From Ignavibacteriales bacterium (lineage in GTDB: Bacteria; Bacteroidota; Ignavibacteria; Ignavibacteriales; Melioribacteraceae), in the NCBI GenBank assembly GCA_007280825.1, contig QYQI01000071.1, positions 1 through 5,831 on the forward strand: a stretch of DNA of 5,831 nt, given 5' to 3'. A program made the position numbers and the translations under genes. Every line of letters starts with the position of its first letter. The first letter of the stretch is position 1. Shown here one piece after another: positions 5,761 through 5,831 of this stretch. Under the pieces are notes generated by a model. That model did not search any database, was not told the origin of the DNA, and saw only the letters and a list, made by a program, of their open reading frames with translations.

Positions 5761-5831
5761 GAGCTTAAAATAAATCAATAAACTAAAATTTTGCGCACCA
5801 ATAATAGAATATTTGCTTCTAAGATTCAATA

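Noticed and set aside
5578..5829. 83-codon minus-strand frame at the right end
   Set aside because: It spans the whole tRNA-Val gene and its terminator, and its central residues are simply translated tRNA.
1..5831. Mobile element, defence cluster or other new multigene system
   Set aside because: No transposase, integrase, att-like duplication, nuclease or toxin pair is present. The genes are separate transcription units of known or family-level identity. The tRNA gene is intact, with no partial copy seen nearby.

Overview
The window is AT-rich chromosomal DNA from what looks like a free-living, Gram-negative-type bacterium of the Bacteroidota/Chlorobi/Ignavibacteriota group. Three things support this. 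The gene at 1956 has a promoter matching the Bacteroidetes consensus (TTG, 20 bases, TAACTTTG). A TonB C-terminal domain is fused to MORN-type repeats, an architecture frequent in that group. There are several exported proteins. Four genes carry a clear GAGAGG or AAGAGG Shine-Dalgarno, whereas classical Bacteroidetes mostly lack one, so I lean towards the Ignavibacteria/Chlorobi side. This placement is inference.

Layout, left to right. Bases 1-96 are the C-terminal end of an unidentified plus-strand gene, tail to tail with a minus-strand peptidoglycan glycosyltransferase gene (mtgA, 104-811). A divergent 170-base gap leads to a plus-strand ferritin (982-1473). It contains a near-perfect 19-bp inverted repeat just ahead of the ferritin ribosome binding site, and the ferritin gene ends in its own terminator. 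Ribosomal protein L28 (rpmB, 1597-1836) follows, again with its own terminator. Next is an exported M28 metallopeptidase resembling carboxypeptidase Q (1956-3365), which starts at TTG. It converges on a minus-strand gene for an exported Trp/Tyr-rich DUF6600-type protein with a long Arg/Glu/Ser-rich tail (3393-4613), and the two share a bidirectional terminator. Further right are a minus-strand MORN-repeat/TonB-C protein (4809-5594) and a minus-strand tRNA-Val(UAC) (5686-5760) with its terminator.

Almost every gene appears to be its own transcription unit, separated by terminators or by changes of strand, so there is no multigene pathway here. Four of the proteins act at or beyond the inner membrane (wall glycan synthesis, peptide hydrolysis, a DUF6600 envelope protein, a TonB-C protein). 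The others are housekeeping (iron storage, ribosome, tRNA). I see no mobile element, CRISPR array, toxin pair or defence system. The points most worth following up are the palindrome in front of ferritin, the DUF6600 protein's charged tail and the MORN-TonB fusion.
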